DNA of 43,102 nucleotides from an uncultured bacterium (GCA_945873205.1 CAMCCC010000019.1:1-43102); one strand, 5' to 3'. Shown: positions 31,241 through 40,246, counted from the first letter of the stretch. Numbers and translations are program-made. Notes: generated by a model from the letters alone, not told the origin.

Positions 31241-33232
31241 ATGAACAAGAATCTGCGGCGGCTGGCGGAGCCGGGCGCTACCATCCATATGTTCGTCCTG
31301 GTGGCTTTTGCCGTGGCTACGCTGCTTTTCGGGCTGTATGAGCTGGCGGCCATTGAGGCGGGCGTTATTCTGCTGCTGGTGATAATCTCCATCTTTGCCA
31401 AGCGCAGGAAGGAGAAGCAGCTGGCCGCCTATATCGAGTCCATAACCTATGAGACGGAGAACGCCAAAAACAACACACTGATGAATTTCCCGTTGCCCAT
31501 CGCCGTTTTCCGGCTGGCGGATTCGGTGATCGTGTGGGGCAACGACATGTTCTTTGACATGTGCGGGGAGCATGGCACCCGTATGGATGCCAGCATCGCC
31601 CAGATGGTGCCCCAGTTTTCCGGCAAGTGGCTGCTGGAGGGCAAGACCCAGTATCCCACCCTGCTGGAGCTGAGCGGGCGCAAGTACCAGCTGCACGGCA
31701 ACATCATCCGCTCCGACAAGAGTGATGAGCAGAACGCTTTTATGGGCATCACCTATTGGGTGGACGTCACCGACTATGACAAGATCCGCCAGGAATATGA
31801 GCACACAAGGCCGGTGGCCGGCATCGTCATCATTGACAACCTGGAGGAAATGATCCGCAACCAGCCGGACCGGGTGAAAAACGACATCCGGGACGCGGTG
31901 GAGGACAAGCTGAAAGAATGGTGCGACGGCTTCCACGGCATTCTCCGCCGCTATGACAGGGACCGTTATCTTGTGCTGATGGAGCGGCAGGATATGGAGC
32001 GGCTGCGGCAGGAGAAGTTTAAAATCACCGAGGAGATCCACCAGGTGGAGAGCCCCACAGGCATCGGCGCTTCCATCAGCATCGGCTTGGGCATCGACGG
32101 GGAGAACTTCGGCGAGGTGCTGCAGTTTGCGGATATGGCCTCGGAGCTGGCCCTGAGCCGGGGCGGCGACCAGACCGTCATCAAAAACAGCATGAGCTTT
32201 GAGTTCTACGGCGGCCGGGGCTATGAGGTGGAAAAACGCACCAAGGTCAAGTCCCGGGTTATGTCCAACGCCCTGGCGGAGCTGGTGAAGGATTCCTCCC
32301 GGGTGCTGGTGATGGGCCACCGCTTTGCCGACCTGGACAGCGTGGGCGCCGCGGTAGGCGTCTGCTGCTTTGCAAGGCAGTTCGGCGTGAAGGCCAACAT
32401 CGTCATCGACATGCATCATAACGCCGCCCAGAGCCTGATCGAGTCTGTGCGCAAGGCCCCGGAATACCGGGACGCTTTCATCAGTCCCCAGGAGGCTATG
32501 GCGAAGGCCGATAGCCACACCCTGCTGGTGGTGGTGGACACCAACCGGCCGGAGCAGGTGGAGGACAGGGACCTGCTGCTCTCCTGCATCCGCGTGGCGG
32601 TGATCGACCATCACCGGGTGGCCGCCACCTATATCCAGAACGTGGCCCTGGGCTTTGTGGAGCCCTACGCTTCCTCCACCTGCGAACTGGTGACGGAACT
32701 GTTGCAGGAGCTGAGAGAGCCTGCCGGTATCCTCCGCTGCGAGGCGGAAGCCCTGCTGGCCGGCATCGTGCTGGACACCAAGAGCTTTACCATCCGCACC
32801 GGCGAGCGCACCTTTGACGCTGCGGCCCGCCTGCGCCGCACCGGGGCAGACACCGCCGAGGTCAAAAAGCTGCTGCAGACCGACATGGAGGACGCCATTG
32901 CAAAGTACAAGATCATGCAGAGCGCCCAGCTTTACCGGAAGGTGGCCGTGGCCGCCCCCAAGGAGCCGCAGACCCGCGTCGTGGCCGCCCAGGCCGCCGA
33001 TGAGCTTTTGAACATCTCCGGGGTGGAGGCCTCCATCGTGGTGGCAAGGGACAACAAGGGCAAGACCTTCGCTTCCGCCCGGTCCATCGGGGAACTGAAT
33101 GTGCAGCTGATCATGGAGCGCCTTGGCGGCGGCGGCAACCGCAGCGCCGCGGCGGCTCAGTTTGATGACTGCGACGTGAAGGAAGCGGTAAAGAGAGTGT
33201 ACGCCGCCATCGACGAATATTTTGCCGAATAG
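31241..33232 (+). CDS. gdpP: c-di-AMP phosphodiesterase GdpP (DHH family)
   Basis: A 663-residue membrane phosphodiesterase that degrades cyclic di-AMP. Two N-terminal TM helices (~15-54) precede a PAS-like domain, a degenerate GGDEF domain (around R-Y-D-R-D-R-Y-L-V-L) and the DHH/DHHA1 catalytic part. V-M-G-H-R-F-A-D-L-D-S-V-G-A carries the first metal ligands, V-I-D-H-H-R-V-A-A the DHH motif, and E-P-Y-A-S-S-T-C-E-L-V follows. The final DHHA1 motif reads G-G-G-G-N, where family members usually have G-G-G-H. It precedes rplI-dnaB as in other Firmicutes, but a repeat-filled gap of 518 bases separates them. Confidence 0.93.
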   Translation: MNKNLRRLAEPGATIHMFVLVAFAVATLLFGLYELAAIEAGVILLLVIISIFAKRRKEKQLAAYIESITYETENAKNNTLMNFPLPIAVFRLADSVIVWGNDMFFDMCGEHGTRMDASIAQMVPQFSGKWLLEGKTQYPTLLELSGRKYQLHGNIIRSDKSDEQNAFMGITYWVDVTDYDKIRQEYEHTRPVAGIVIIDNLEEMIRNQPDRVKNDIRDAVEDKLKEWCDGFHGILRRYDRDRYLVLMERQDMERLRQEKFKITEEIHQVESPTGIGASISIGLGIDGENFGEVLQFADMASELALSRGGDQTVIKNSMSFEFYGGRGYEVEKRTKVKSRVMSNALAELVKDSSRVLVMGHRFADLDSVGAAVGVCCFARQFGVKANIVIDMHHNAAQSLIESVRKAPEYRDAFISPQEAMAKADSHTLLVVVDTNRPEQVEDRDLLLSCIRVAVIDHHRVAATYIQNVALGFVEPYASSTCELVTELLQELREPAGILRCEAEALLAGIVLDTKSFTIRTGERTFDAAARLRRTGADTAEVKKLLQTDMEDAIAKYKIMQSAQLYRKVAVAAPKEPQTRVVAAQAADELLNISGVEASIVVARDNKGKTFASARSIGELNVQLIMERLGGGGNRSAAAAQFDDCDVKEAVKRVYAAIDEYFAE

Positions 33233-33287
33233 CGTCAGAACAAGCTCGCACCGTTTCGTTTCCACCTGACGGTGAAAACTGCACTAT

Positions 33288-33355
33288 GCTCCCTTGTTCT
33301 TCCTTTCCAAACCGGACCCGCTGCGCTGGGCTCCGGTTTGGGGATACGGGGGAGC
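33288..33355. repeat. Palindromic module A
   Basis: The stem CCAAACCGGA (33307-33316) pairs with TCCGGTTTGG (33332-33341) around a near-palindromic centre. The outer arms GCTCCC (33288) and GGGAGC (33350-33355) pair as well. Its flanks, CTTCCTT before the stem and GGGGATACGGGGGA after it, recur in module B. Confidence 0.75.
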
Positions 33356-33424
33356 GATAGAAGAAGCTAACTGCATTTCGCTTCCGCGGTTAGCGTAAGC
33401 GCCGCGAAAGCTTCATATCCGTTA

Positions 33425-33480
33425 GCTCCTTCTTCCTTCCCAAATCGAAGCGTGCCGCTTCGATTTGGGGATGCGGGGGA
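33425..33480. repeat. Palindromic module B
   Basis: The exact 13-bp stem CCCAAATCGAAGC / GCTTCGATTTGGG (33439-33469) surrounds GTGCC. The flanks CTTCCTT and GGGGATGCGGGGGA match those of module A, while the stem sequences differ, as if the stems had changed together. Confidence 0.75.
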
Positions 33481-33530
33481 ACTCTCCTTGAGAAGGGGAG
33501 ACTGAGATTGTCAGAAACCACGCCGCAAGG

Positions 33531-33602
33531 AAGGAGAACGCTTTCTCAAGCCTTCCCCTGGAGGGGAAGGTGCCCAGTGCGCACACTGGGCGGATGAGGT
33601 GG
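33531..33602 (+). repeat. Double-hairpin dispersed repeat, forward copy
   Basis: The hairpin CCTTCCCC-TGGA-GGGGAAGG (33551-33570), the hairpin GCCCAGTG-CGCA-CACTGGGC (33572-33591), then the tail GGATGAGGTGG (33592-33602). The first 56 bases match 1-56 of the window in reverse with one mismatch. Confidence 0.85.
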
Positions 33603-33650
33603 AAATCCTGTCTTTTGACGGAAGTTCCTGCTTTTTCTAATTTTTACTTG

Positions 33651-33698
33651 CCACCTCATCAGTCGGCTGCGCCGACAGCTTCCCCTCAAGGGGAAGCC
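33651..33698 (-). repeat. Double-hairpin dispersed repeat, inverted copy
   Basis: Read on the minus strand: the hairpin GCTTCCCC-TTGA-GGGGAAGC, the hairpin GTCGGC-GCA-GCCGAC, then the tail GATGAGGTGG. Architecture and tail equal the copy at 33531-33602, with a different second stem. The two tails face each other across 48 bases. Confidence 0.85.
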
Positions 33699-33750
33699 TA
33701 TAATAAATCACTACCCACTGCCGGATGACCCGGCGGGAAAGGAGAAAAAA

Positions 33751-34197
33751 ATGAAAGTTATATTCAATGTGGATGTAAAGGGCCAGGGCAAGAAGGGCGA
33801 GATGAAGGAAGTCTCCGACGGGTACGCCCGCAACTACCTGCTGCCCCGGAATCTGGCCACCGAGGCCACGGCCGACAACATTAACGCCCTGAAGCTGAAG
33901 GAAAAGGCCAAGGCGGCCCAGATCGCCAAGGAGAAGGCCCTGGCGGAGGAAAACGCCAAGAAGCTGGGCGGCGTGCAGGTGATCATCAAGGCCAAGGCCG
34001 GCAACGGCGGCAAGCTCTTCGGCGCCGTCACCTCCCAGGAGATCAGCAACGCCCTGAAGGAGCAGTTCGGCATCGAGATCGAGAAGAACAAGATCGTCCA
34101 GGCCGAGCCCATCAAGACCTTCGGCAGCTTCACCGTCAAGGCCAAGCTGGGCTATGAGATCAGCGGCAATGTGAACGTGCTGGTCGTCGAGGGATAA
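33751..34197 (+). CDS. rplI: Ribosomal protein L9
   Basis: 148 residues. The start M-K-V-I-F with D-V-K-G-Q-G-K-K-G and the signature [13 protein letters not shown] (~22-34) are diagnostic. A Lys/Ala/Glu-rich connecting helix (~45-72) leads to the C-terminal domain with K-L-F-G-A-V-T-S and the final beta-strand. It binds 23S rRNA at the base of the L1 stalk. AAGGAG precedes the ATG. It is followed 21 bases later by dnaB, the usual Firmicutes order. Confidence 0.97.
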   Translation: MKVIFNVDVKGQGKKGEMKEVSDGYARNYLLPRNLATEATADNINALKLKEKAKAAQIAKEKALAEENAKKLGGVQVIIKAKAGNGGKLFGAVTSQEISNALKEQFGIEIEKNKIVQAEPIKTFGSFTVKAKLGYEISGNVNVLVVEG

Positions 34198-34218
34198 TTT
34201 TTAAACGAGGTTTAGTCT

Positions 34219-35565
34219 ATGGACGAGCTGCTTGGCAGAAAGACACCCCACTCCGCCCCGGCGGAGCAGGCGGTGATCGGCTCCATGCTCATTGACACCC
34301 GGTGTATACCCGAGGTGCTGGAAAAACTGAAAGCGGATGAGTTTTACAGTAAGCTCAACCGGGATATCTACGAGACCATCAACACCATGTTCTCCTACGG
34401 CCAGACCATTGACCCGGTCACTGTGCTGGACCAGATGAAGGTCCGGGGCGTGTACCAGGAGGGCAATGAGAGCTACATGGCGGAGGTCATGCGTGTCACG
34501 CCCACGGCGGCAAACGTTCTGGAATACGCCGCCATTGTCCGTGACCGGGCCTTGCTGCGCCGTCTGGGGGAAGCCGCCGACGAGATCAACAACATGGTGT
34601 ACGAAGGCTCCGGCGAGGCGGAGACCATGCTGGAGGCGGCCGAGCGGCGGATCTATGCCCTGCGCCAGGGGCGGAATGTGGGCGGTCTGATACCCGTATC
34701 CGCAGTGGTGCAGAACGTGTTTGACACCCTTTCCGAGGCGGCGGCCTCGGGGGAGAAGATCCCCGGCATCAGCACGGGCCTGCCCGACCTGGACCGGGTG
34801 ACCCTGGGTCTGAACAAGTCGGAGCTGATCCTGATTGCCGCCCGCCCCGGCATGGGCAAGACCAGTATCGCCCTGAATCTGGCCCTGTACGCGGCCATGA
34901 ACCTGAAAAAGACCGTGGCCATCTTCTCGCTGGAAATGTCCCGCGAGCAGCTGGTCACCCGGCTTTTATCCAGGGCTTCCCTTGTGCCCAGCCAGAACCT
35001 GCTCACCGGGCAGCTGTCCGAGCAGCAGTGGCGGGAAATCTCCGACGCGGCCCAGGCCCTCAGCGCCACCGACATCCGCATCGACGACAACCCCAGTCTC
35101 ACCGTGTCGGAAATGAACGCCCAGTGCAGGCGGGTGCCTAATCTGGACCTGGTGGTCATAGACTATTTACAGCTGATGCAGTCCGCCGGCAGCGGCCACA
35201 GCTGGTCCAACGAGAGCCGCACCCAGGCCGTCAGCGATATCAGCCGTATGTTGAAGATCATGGCCAAGGAACTGAACGTGCCGGTGATCTGCCTGTCCCA
35301 GCTGTCCCGTGCCAATGAGAGCCGCCAGGACAAGCGGCCCATGCTCTCCGACCTGCGTGAATCCGGCGCCATCGAGCAGGACGCCGACGTTGTCATAGGT
35401 CTGTACCGGGATGGGTATTATAATAAGGAATGTGAAAACCCCAATCTGGCCGAGGCCATCATCCTGAAAAACCGCAAGGGCCAGACCGGGACGGTGGAGC
35501 TGCTGTGGCTGCCGGAGTACACCACCTTCAGCTCCGTGGAAAAGCACAGGGAGGACGATGAATAA
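34219..35565 (+). CDS. dnaB: Replicative DNA helicase DnaB
   Basis: 448 residues. The N-terminal helical domain starts with P-H-S-A-P-A-E-Q-A-V-I-G-S-M-L. The RecA-like C-terminal domain has Walker A G-M-G-K-T (211-215), Walker B V-V-I-D-Y-L-Q-L-M, and the later L-S-Q-L-S-R and D-L-R-E-S-G-A-I-E-Q-D-A-D motifs. It forms the hexameric helicase (DnaC in Bacillus naming) loaded by the DnaD/DnaI products encoded at 7.4-9.3 kb. The gene ends in an 8-base overlap with tilS. Confidence 0.96.
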   Translation: MDELLGRKTPHSAPAEQAVIGSMLIDTRCIPEVLEKLKADEFYSKLNRDIYETINTMFSYGQTIDPVTVLDQMKVRGVYQEGNESYMAEVMRVTPTAANVLEYAAIVRDRALLRRLGEAADEINNMVYEGSGEAETMLEAAERRIYALRQGRNVGGLIPVSAVVQNVFDTLSEAAASGEKIPGISTGLPDLDRVTLGLNKSELILIAARPGMGKTSIALNLALYAAMNLKKTVAIFSLEMSREQLVTRLLSRASLVPSQNLLTGQLSEQQWREISDAAQALSATDIRIDDNPSLTVSEMNAQCRRVPNLDLVVIDYLQLMQSAGSGHSWSNESRTQAVSDISRMLKIMAKELNVPVICLSQLSRANESRQDKRPMLSDLRESGAIEQDADVVIGLYRDGYYNKECENPNLAEAIILKNRKGQTGTVELLWLPEYTTFSSVEKHREDDE

Positions 35566-36889
35566 GCTGAGCCTGCCCCCGGCGGGGCGGATTCTCTGCG
35601 CCGTGTCCGGCGGGGCGGACTCCATGTGCCTGCTGCACCTGCTGCACAGCAGGGGCCGGGACGTGGTGGCCGCTCATTTTGAGCACGGCATCCGGGGGGA
35701 GGAGTCCCTGGGGGATGCCGCTTTCGTAGAGAACTGGTGCCGGGAGCGGGGCATCCCCTGCGTCACCGGCCATGGGGACGTGCCGGGCTATGCCCGGGAA
35801 AAGGGAATGAGCCTGGAGGAAGCGGCCCGGGTGCTGCGCTACCGTTTCCTGGAGGAGACGGTAGAGGAGCAGGGCTGCGACTATATTGCCACGGCCCATA
35901 ACGGGGACGACAATGTGGAGACGGTGCTGCTGAACCTGACCCGGGGCGCCGGCGCCCTGGGACTGAGCGGGATTCCACCCTGCCGGGGGAAAATCATCCG
36001 TCCTCTGCTGGGCGTCTCCAGAGACGAGATTGAGGAATATCTGAAAAAGAACGCTGTCCCCCATGTAGAGGACAGCAGCAATCAAAGCGACGACTACAGC
36101 CGCAACCGCATCCGCCACCGGGTGACCCCGGTGCTGCGGGAACTGAATCCCGGCCTGAACGAAGCCGTGGGGCGCACGGCCAGGCTGCTGGCTCAGGACG
36201 AGGACTGTCTGGGCGGGCTGGCCCAGGATTTTATTCACCGTTTTTTTGACGGAGAGAGCTTGCCGGTAAAAGAGCTGCTGGCCCTGCACGGGGCGGTGGC
36301 TTCCCGGGTGATCCGCCGCCTGTGCCGGGGGAGCCTCAGCATGGAGCAGGTGGAGGCGGTTTTGTCCCTGGCCCGGAGCAGGGAATTGAAGTACCTTGAC
36401 CTGCCGGGGCAGCGCCTGCACTGTGAGCAGGGACGGCTGTACTTCCGGGAGCAGGCGAAGCTGCACCTGCCGGACCGGCAGCTGATCCCGGGGAAATGGG
36501 TGCAGGTGCCGGAGCTGGGGCTGGAATTGTTGGCAGAATATGGTTCAGAGGGCGGAGAAGTTAACGGCTTGTTCAAGACTTACCGCTTCAAATGTGAGAA
36601 TATAGACTCTGCCGTCTTTTGCGGGGGGAGAAAACCGGGGGACAGTCTGCGTCCCCAGGGCCGCGGCTGCACCAAGAGCCTGAAAAGCCTCTTTCTGGAG
36701 GCGGGCTATACCCAGCAGCAGCGGGACAGGACCCTGGTGCTGCGGGACGGGAAGGGCGTTCTGGCCGTTCTGGGCCTGGGCGTGGATGAGAGAGTGAAGG
36801 CCGGGCCGGACGAGCCCGTTTTGTGTATAAAAATAAGAGAGACAGGACAGGAGAAGAACGTATGCGCAGGGATATTGAGCGAATCCTGA
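35558..36889 (+). CDS. tilS: tRNA(Ile)-lysidine synthase TilS
   Basis: A 443-residue N-type PP-loop ATPase with S-G-G-A-D-S at 17-22 and H-F-E-H-G-I-R-G-E-E-S soon after, then A-x-H-N-G-D-D-N-V-E-T (the usual A-H-H-x-D-D-Q-x-E-T region). A linker domain and a C-terminal TilS domain ending near C-x-K-S-L-K-S-L-F follow. It makes lysidine at C34 of tRNA-Ile(CAU), so that AUA is read as Ile. The ATG lies inside the dnaB stop (ATGAATAA), and it overlaps hpt by 28 bases. Confidence 0.94.
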   Translation: MNKLSLPPAGRILCAVSGGADSMCLLHLLHSRGRDVVAAHFEHGIRGEESLGDAAFVENWCRERGIPCVTGHGDVPGYAREKGMSLEEAARVLRYRFLEETVEEQGCDYIATAHNGDDNVETVLLNLTRGAGALGLSGIPPCRGKIIRPLLGVSRDEIEEYLKKNAVPHVEDSSNQSDDYSRNRIRHRVTPVLRELNPGLNEAVGRTARLLAQDEDCLGGLAQDFIHRFFDGESLPVKELLALHGAVASRVIRRLCRGSLSMEQVEAVLSLARSRELKYLDLPGQRLHCEQGRLYFREQAKLHLPDRQLIPGKWVQVPELGLELLAEYGSEGGEVNGLFKTYRFKCENIDSAVFCGGRKPGDSLRPQGRGCTKSLKSLFLEAGYTQQQRDRTLVLRDGKGVLAVLGLGVDERVKAGPDEPVLCIKIRETGQEKNVCAGILSES

Positions 36890-37395
36890 TCAGCGAGGAA
36901 GAAATACAGAAAAAAGTTGCGGAGATGGGCAAAAAAATATCCGAGGATTTCCGGGATAAGGACCCGCTGTTCGTGGGTGTGCTGAAGGGCTGCTTTATTT
37001 TTATGGCGGACCTGATGCGCTATGTGGATATCCGCTGCTCCATGGACTTTATGGCCGTCTCCTCCTACAGCGGCACCAGCTCCACCGGCGCGGTGAAGAT
37101 CAACAAGGACCTGAGCGAGGACATCGAGGGCCGGCACGTTATTATCGTGGAGGACATTCTGGACTCCGGCGTCACCCTCAGCTACCTCAAGCAGTACCTG
37201 ATGGTGAGAAAGCCCGCTTCCATCTCCATCGCTACCCTGATGGATAAGCCTGCCCGCCGCAAGGCCGATGTCTACGCCGACTACTCCTGCTTTGAAATCC
37301 CCGACGCCTTCGTGGTAGGCTACGGCCTGGATTATAATGAGCGCTACCGGAATCTGCCGTATATCGGCGTGCTGAAACCGGAAATATATTCTTGA
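36862..37395 (+). CDS. hpt: Hypoxanthine phosphoribosyltransferase
   Basis: 177 residues; salvages hypoxanthine (and guanine) to nucleotides using PRPP. The PRPP-binding loop V-I-I-V-E-D-I-L-D-S-G-V-T-L is at ~92-105. V-L-K-G-C-F-I-F near 42-49 and the closing D-A-F-V-V-G-Y-G-L-D-Y-N-E-R-Y-R-N-L-P are typical. The start ATG 36862 has AGGAGAAG 7 bases upstream and lies inside tilS; an in-frame ATG at 36823 lacks a site. tilS-hpt-ftsH is a standard Firmicutes order. Confidence 0.95.
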   Translation: MRRDIERILISEEEIQKKVAEMGKKISEDFRDKDPLFVGVLKGCFIFMADLMRYVDIRCSMDFMAVSSYSGTSSTGAVKINKDLSEDIEGRHVIIVEDILDSGVTLSYLKQYLMVRKPASISIATLMDKPARRKADVYADYSCFEIPDAFVVGYGLDYNERYRNLPYIGVLKPEIYS

Positions 37396-37425
37396 CCCCG
37401 GCACAGAAAAGGATGTGACACTTAC

Positions 37426-39492
37426 TTGAAACCAAACCGCAACAGAACCCGCGACCTGGGTTTCTATGTACTGCTGATGGTGATCATGATTGCCGTGATC
37501 TTCACCATGACAGGGGAACCCAAGGGAAAGACCGTTGAAAAATACTCTGACCTTGTAGACCTGTTCCAGCAGGAGAAGGTTCAGTCCTTCAAAACAGAGG
37601 GCAGCACCATCATCCTCAATGTGCGAACCGGGGACGAGGTGAAGCCCACGGAGGAAATGACCTATGACCTCTACAGCTTCAACCTGTTCTATGAGGATTT
37701 CCATGAGCTGATCGCCCAGCAGTATGAATCCGGCGTGCTGGAGGAGTACGACTATGACGAGGGCTTTGTGGTGCCCTGGTGGGCCAGCTTCCTGCCCTAC
37801 CTGCTGATCATGGCCGCGGCCATGGGCCTGTGGTACGTGATGATGACCAAGACCGGCGGCGGCGCGGGGGGCATTGCCAAGTTCTCCAAGGCCCGCACCC
37901 GGCTGGGCAGCGAGGAGAAGAACAAAAAGACCTTTGCCGATGTGGCCGGCTGTGACGAGGAAAAGGAAGAGCTGGCCGAAATCGTTGACTTTTTGAAAAA
38001 CCCCAAGGCCTACACCAGCATGGGCGCCCGCATCCCCAAGGGCGTGCTGCTGGTTGGCCCTCCGGGCACCGGCAAGACCCTGCTGGCCAAGGCTGTGGCC
38101 GGCGAGGCCGGGGTGCAGTTTTTGTCCATCTCCGGCTCCGACTTTGTGGAGCTGTATGTGGGCGTTGGCGCGGGCCGTGTCCGCGATTTGTTTGAGCAGG
38201 CCAAGAAGGTGGCTCCCGCCATCATCTTCATCGATGAGATCGACGCCGTGGGCCGCCAGCGCGGCAGCGGCCTGGGCGGCGGTCACGACGAGCGGGAGCA
38301 GACCCTGAATCAGCTGCTGGTGGAGATGGACGGCTTCGGCAACAACGAGGGCGTCATCGTCATGGCGGCCACCAACCGGGCGGATATCCTGGATAACGCC
38401 CTGCTGCGTCCCGGCCGCTTCGACCGCCAGGTCTATGTGGGCCTGCCGGATATCCGTGGCCGCGAGGCCATTTTGAAGATCCACGCCAGGGATAAGCAGC
38501 TGGCGGAGGATGTGGACCTGAACTCCATCGCCAAGGGCACTCCCGGCTTCGCCGGCGCGGACCTGGAGAACCTGATGAACGAGGCGGCCCTGCTGGCTGT
38601 TCGCCGGCGCCACCGCTTCATCAACATGGAGGATATTGACGAGGCCATATTGAAGGTGCAGATGGGCCCGGAGAAGAAGAGCCGCAAGATGAGCGACAAG
38701 GCCCGCCGTCTCACCGCCTATCACGAGGCCGGCCACGCCGTGGCAGGCCGCTATCTGAAGCATGTGGACCCGGTGCACTATATCACCATCATCCCCCGGG
38801 GCGCTGCCGGCGGCTTCACCCTGTTCCGGCCCCAGGAGGACCTGGAGAACTTCAAGTCCCGGGCGGAGATGTTTGAGAGCATCGTCATGGCCCTGGGTGG
38901 TCGGGTGGCCGAGCAGCTGTTCCTGGACGATATTTCCACCGGCGCTTCCGGGGACATCCAGCAGGCCAGCTCCATCGCCCGGGATATGGTCATGCGCTAC
39001 GGCATGAGCGAGCGGCTGGGACCCATCTCCTATGACAGCTCCGGCCACAGCATTTTCATCGGCCGTGACTTCGGCCAGACCAAGAGCTATTCCGAGGAGA
39101 CCGCCGGCATCATCGACGAGGAGGTCAAGGCCATCTTCGACAAGGCCAGCGAGGTCTGCGGCCAGATTCTCACCGAGCACGCCGACCAGCTGCGGGATAT
39201 TGCTGAGTACCTGCTGCAGAATGAGACCATGGAGGCCGAGGAGTTCAACTATTACTTCGAGCATGGCGAGTTCATGCCCATCAGCCCCAAGGCTGCCCGG
39301 GAGGCCCGCAATGATGACACCATTGAGCGCCCCGCCCGGAAGATCTCCATGACCGACGGCTACGCCGAGGAAAAGGCAGCCGAAGCTCAGGCACAGCCCC
39401 AGACTGAGCCTGCGGCTCAGGACGGCACTTCCGCCACTGCCCAGCAGCCCACCCCCGAGGCTGACGCTGAGGAAAAGAAAGATCAGGAATAA
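37426..39492 (+). CDS. ftsH: ATP-dependent zinc metalloprotease FtsH
   Basis: A 688-residue membrane AAA+ protease. TM1 at ~12-28 and TM2 at ~123-140 bracket an extracytoplasmic loop. Walker A is G-P-P-G-T-G-K-T at 211-218, Walker B is [11 protein letters not shown], the second region of homology is [12 protein letters not shown], and the zinc site H-E-A-G-H is at 433-437. It degrades misassembled membrane and regulatory proteins. A disordered, Ala/Glu/Gln-rich C-terminal tail covers the last ~55 residues. The start is TTG, with AAAAGGATG about 10 bases upstream. Confidence 0.96.
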   Translation: MKPNRNRTRDLGFYVLLMVIMIAVIFTMTGEPKGKTVEKYSDLVDLFQQEKVQSFKTEGSTIILNVRTGDEVKPTEEMTYDLYSFNLFYEDFHELIAQQYESGVLEEYDYDEGFVVPWWASFLPYLLIMAAAMGLWYVMMTKTGGGAGGIAKFSKARTRLGSEEKNKKTFADVAGCDEEKEELAEIVDFLKNPKAYTSMGARIPKGVLLVGPPGTGKTLLAKAVAGEAGVQFLSISGSDFVELYVGVGAGRVRDLFEQAKKVAPAIIFIDEIDAVGRQRGSGLGGGHDEREQTLNQLLVEMDGFGNNEGVIVMAATNRADILDNALLRPGRFDRQVYVGLPDIRGREAILKIHARDKQLAEDVDLNSIAKGTPGFAGADLENLMNEAALLAVRRRHRFINMEDIDEAILKVQMGPEKKSRKMSDKARRLTAYHEAGHAVAGRYLKHVDPVHYITIIPRGAAGGFTLFRPQEDLENFKSRAEMFESIVMALGGRVAEQLFLDDISTGASGDIQQASSIARDMVMRYGMSERLGPISYDSSGHSIFIGRDFGQTKSYSEETAGIIDEEVKAIFDKASEVCGQILTEHADQLRDIAEYLLQNETMEAEEFNYYFEHGEFMPISPKAAREARNDDTIERPARKISMTDGYAEEKAAEAQAQPQTEPAAQDGTSATAQQPTPEADAEEKKDQE

Positions 39493-39499
39493 GAAAAAG

Positions 39500-39533
39500 C
39501 GCCCTGAGCCATCACGGTTCAGGGCGTTTATTA
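39500..39533. terminator. Terminator after ftsH
   Basis: CGCCCTGAGCC pairs with GGTTCAGGGCG (one mismatch) around a short loop, followed by TTTATT and preceded by GAAAAAG, so it can also serve the convergent minus gene. Confidence 0.8.
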
Positions 39534-39544
39534 CTAAAAAGCCT

Positions 39545-40183
39545 TCACGATATATGGGTTATAAATTCTGCTTCTGCCCTTGTGATTGTATTGATGCTGT
39601 CCAACCCGACGGAAACATAGCTGCTGTCCAAGTTGGCACTGTACCTCACCGAGTAGTTGACCCAGCCGGTGGTGCGGAAATAGGGGGACAGACGCCAACA
39701 AGTATATGCCAGCTCGTTGCTGCCCTGGGGGAGCGGTTCATCCCATACCTGCTGAAACGTCAGGATTCGGGCCGGGTCAAGGCAGTACCAGTATTGGATA
39801 ATCATCTCCCCCTGCCCCGTTCCGGGATTCGGCCGGGAGTATATCCCATCCAGTTTGATATAGGATTCCGGCACGGAATCAAAGCAGGCTGGCAATGTGT
39901 CGGTGATCGGCATGTAGCCCTCTTCATCCAGTAGGCCCAGCAGATAGGCTTCCGCCTCCTCGCCAGTGGTAAAAGGCGGCGGCGTGGGTGAAGGTGTGGG
40001 CGGCAAAGGCACCGTGGTGGGCGGGGGAAGCGTGACAGAAACAGGTGCCGCGGTGGGTACGGCAGTGGGCGCGGCAACAGAAACCGGGCGGGCCTTCGGC
40101 GCGGAAGAAACGTTGAGCGTGAAAATAACCAAAGCAGCCAACACAGCCAGCATACAAAGCCCGGCCCGTAAAAGCTGTTTCAT
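39545..40183 (-). CDS. Membrane-anchored extracytoplasmic protein of unknown function
   Basis: 212 residues. An N-terminal hydrophobic anchor or signal (~6-27) is followed by a ~60-residue Pro/Thr/Val-rich stalk of repeated P-T-P and P-P-P type. A ~120-residue C-terminal domain begins near T-G-E-E-A-E-A-Y-L-L-G-L-L and contains D-E-E-G-Y-M-P and several Tyr/Trp (Q-Y-W-Y-C-L-D, C-W-R-L-S-P-Y-F). I do not recognise the domain. Stalk-plus-domain layout parallels the zinc-ribbon protein at 21.2-22.6 kb. The ATG at 40183 has GGGGGGAT upstream; an in-frame ATG at 40246 overlaps the promoter. Confidence 0.7.
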   Translation of the reverse strand: MKQLLRAGLCMLAVLAALVIFTLNVSSAPKARPVSVAAPTAVPTAAPVSVTLPPPTTVPLPPTPSPTPPPFTTGEEAEAYLLGLLDEEGYMPITDTLPACFDSVPESYIKLDGIYSRPNPGTGQGEMIIQYWYCLDPARILTFQQVWDEPLPQGSNELAYTCWRLSPYFRTTGWVNYSVRYSANLDSSYVSVGLDSINTITRAEAEFITHIS

Positions 40184-40217
40184 GGAAATCCCCCCTGTTT
40201 GTTGTTCTATAAAACCC

Positions 40218-40246
40218 AGTATACAGGATAAAAGCCAAAAGCACAA
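40218..40246 (-). promoter_or_regulatory. Promoter of the anchored unknown protein gene
   Basis: On the minus strand, TTGTGC (40246-40241), a 17-base spacer and TATACT (40223-40218). The leader to the ATG at 40183 is ~28 bases. Confidence 0.7.

Larger units (their letters stand above)
33233..33750. other. Gene-free tract of palindromic repeats between gdpP and rplI
   Basis: 518 bases with no credible ORF. It holds, in order, stem A (33307-33341), a GCTAAC/GTTAGC nested palindrome (~33361-33434), stem B (33439-33469), and two inverted double-hairpin repeats (33531-33602 and 33651-33698). A TATAAT at 33699-33704 lies directly after the last repeat, 47 bases before rplI, but has no -35 at 17 bases. 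TTGACG at 33615 with TAATTT at 33638 is another weak candidate promoter. Confidence 0.8.

Noticed and set aside
33288-33698. Possible CRISPR array in the repeat tract
   Set aside because: The repeats differ in stem sequence, spacing and orientation, there are no equal-length spacers, and no cas gene is in the window.
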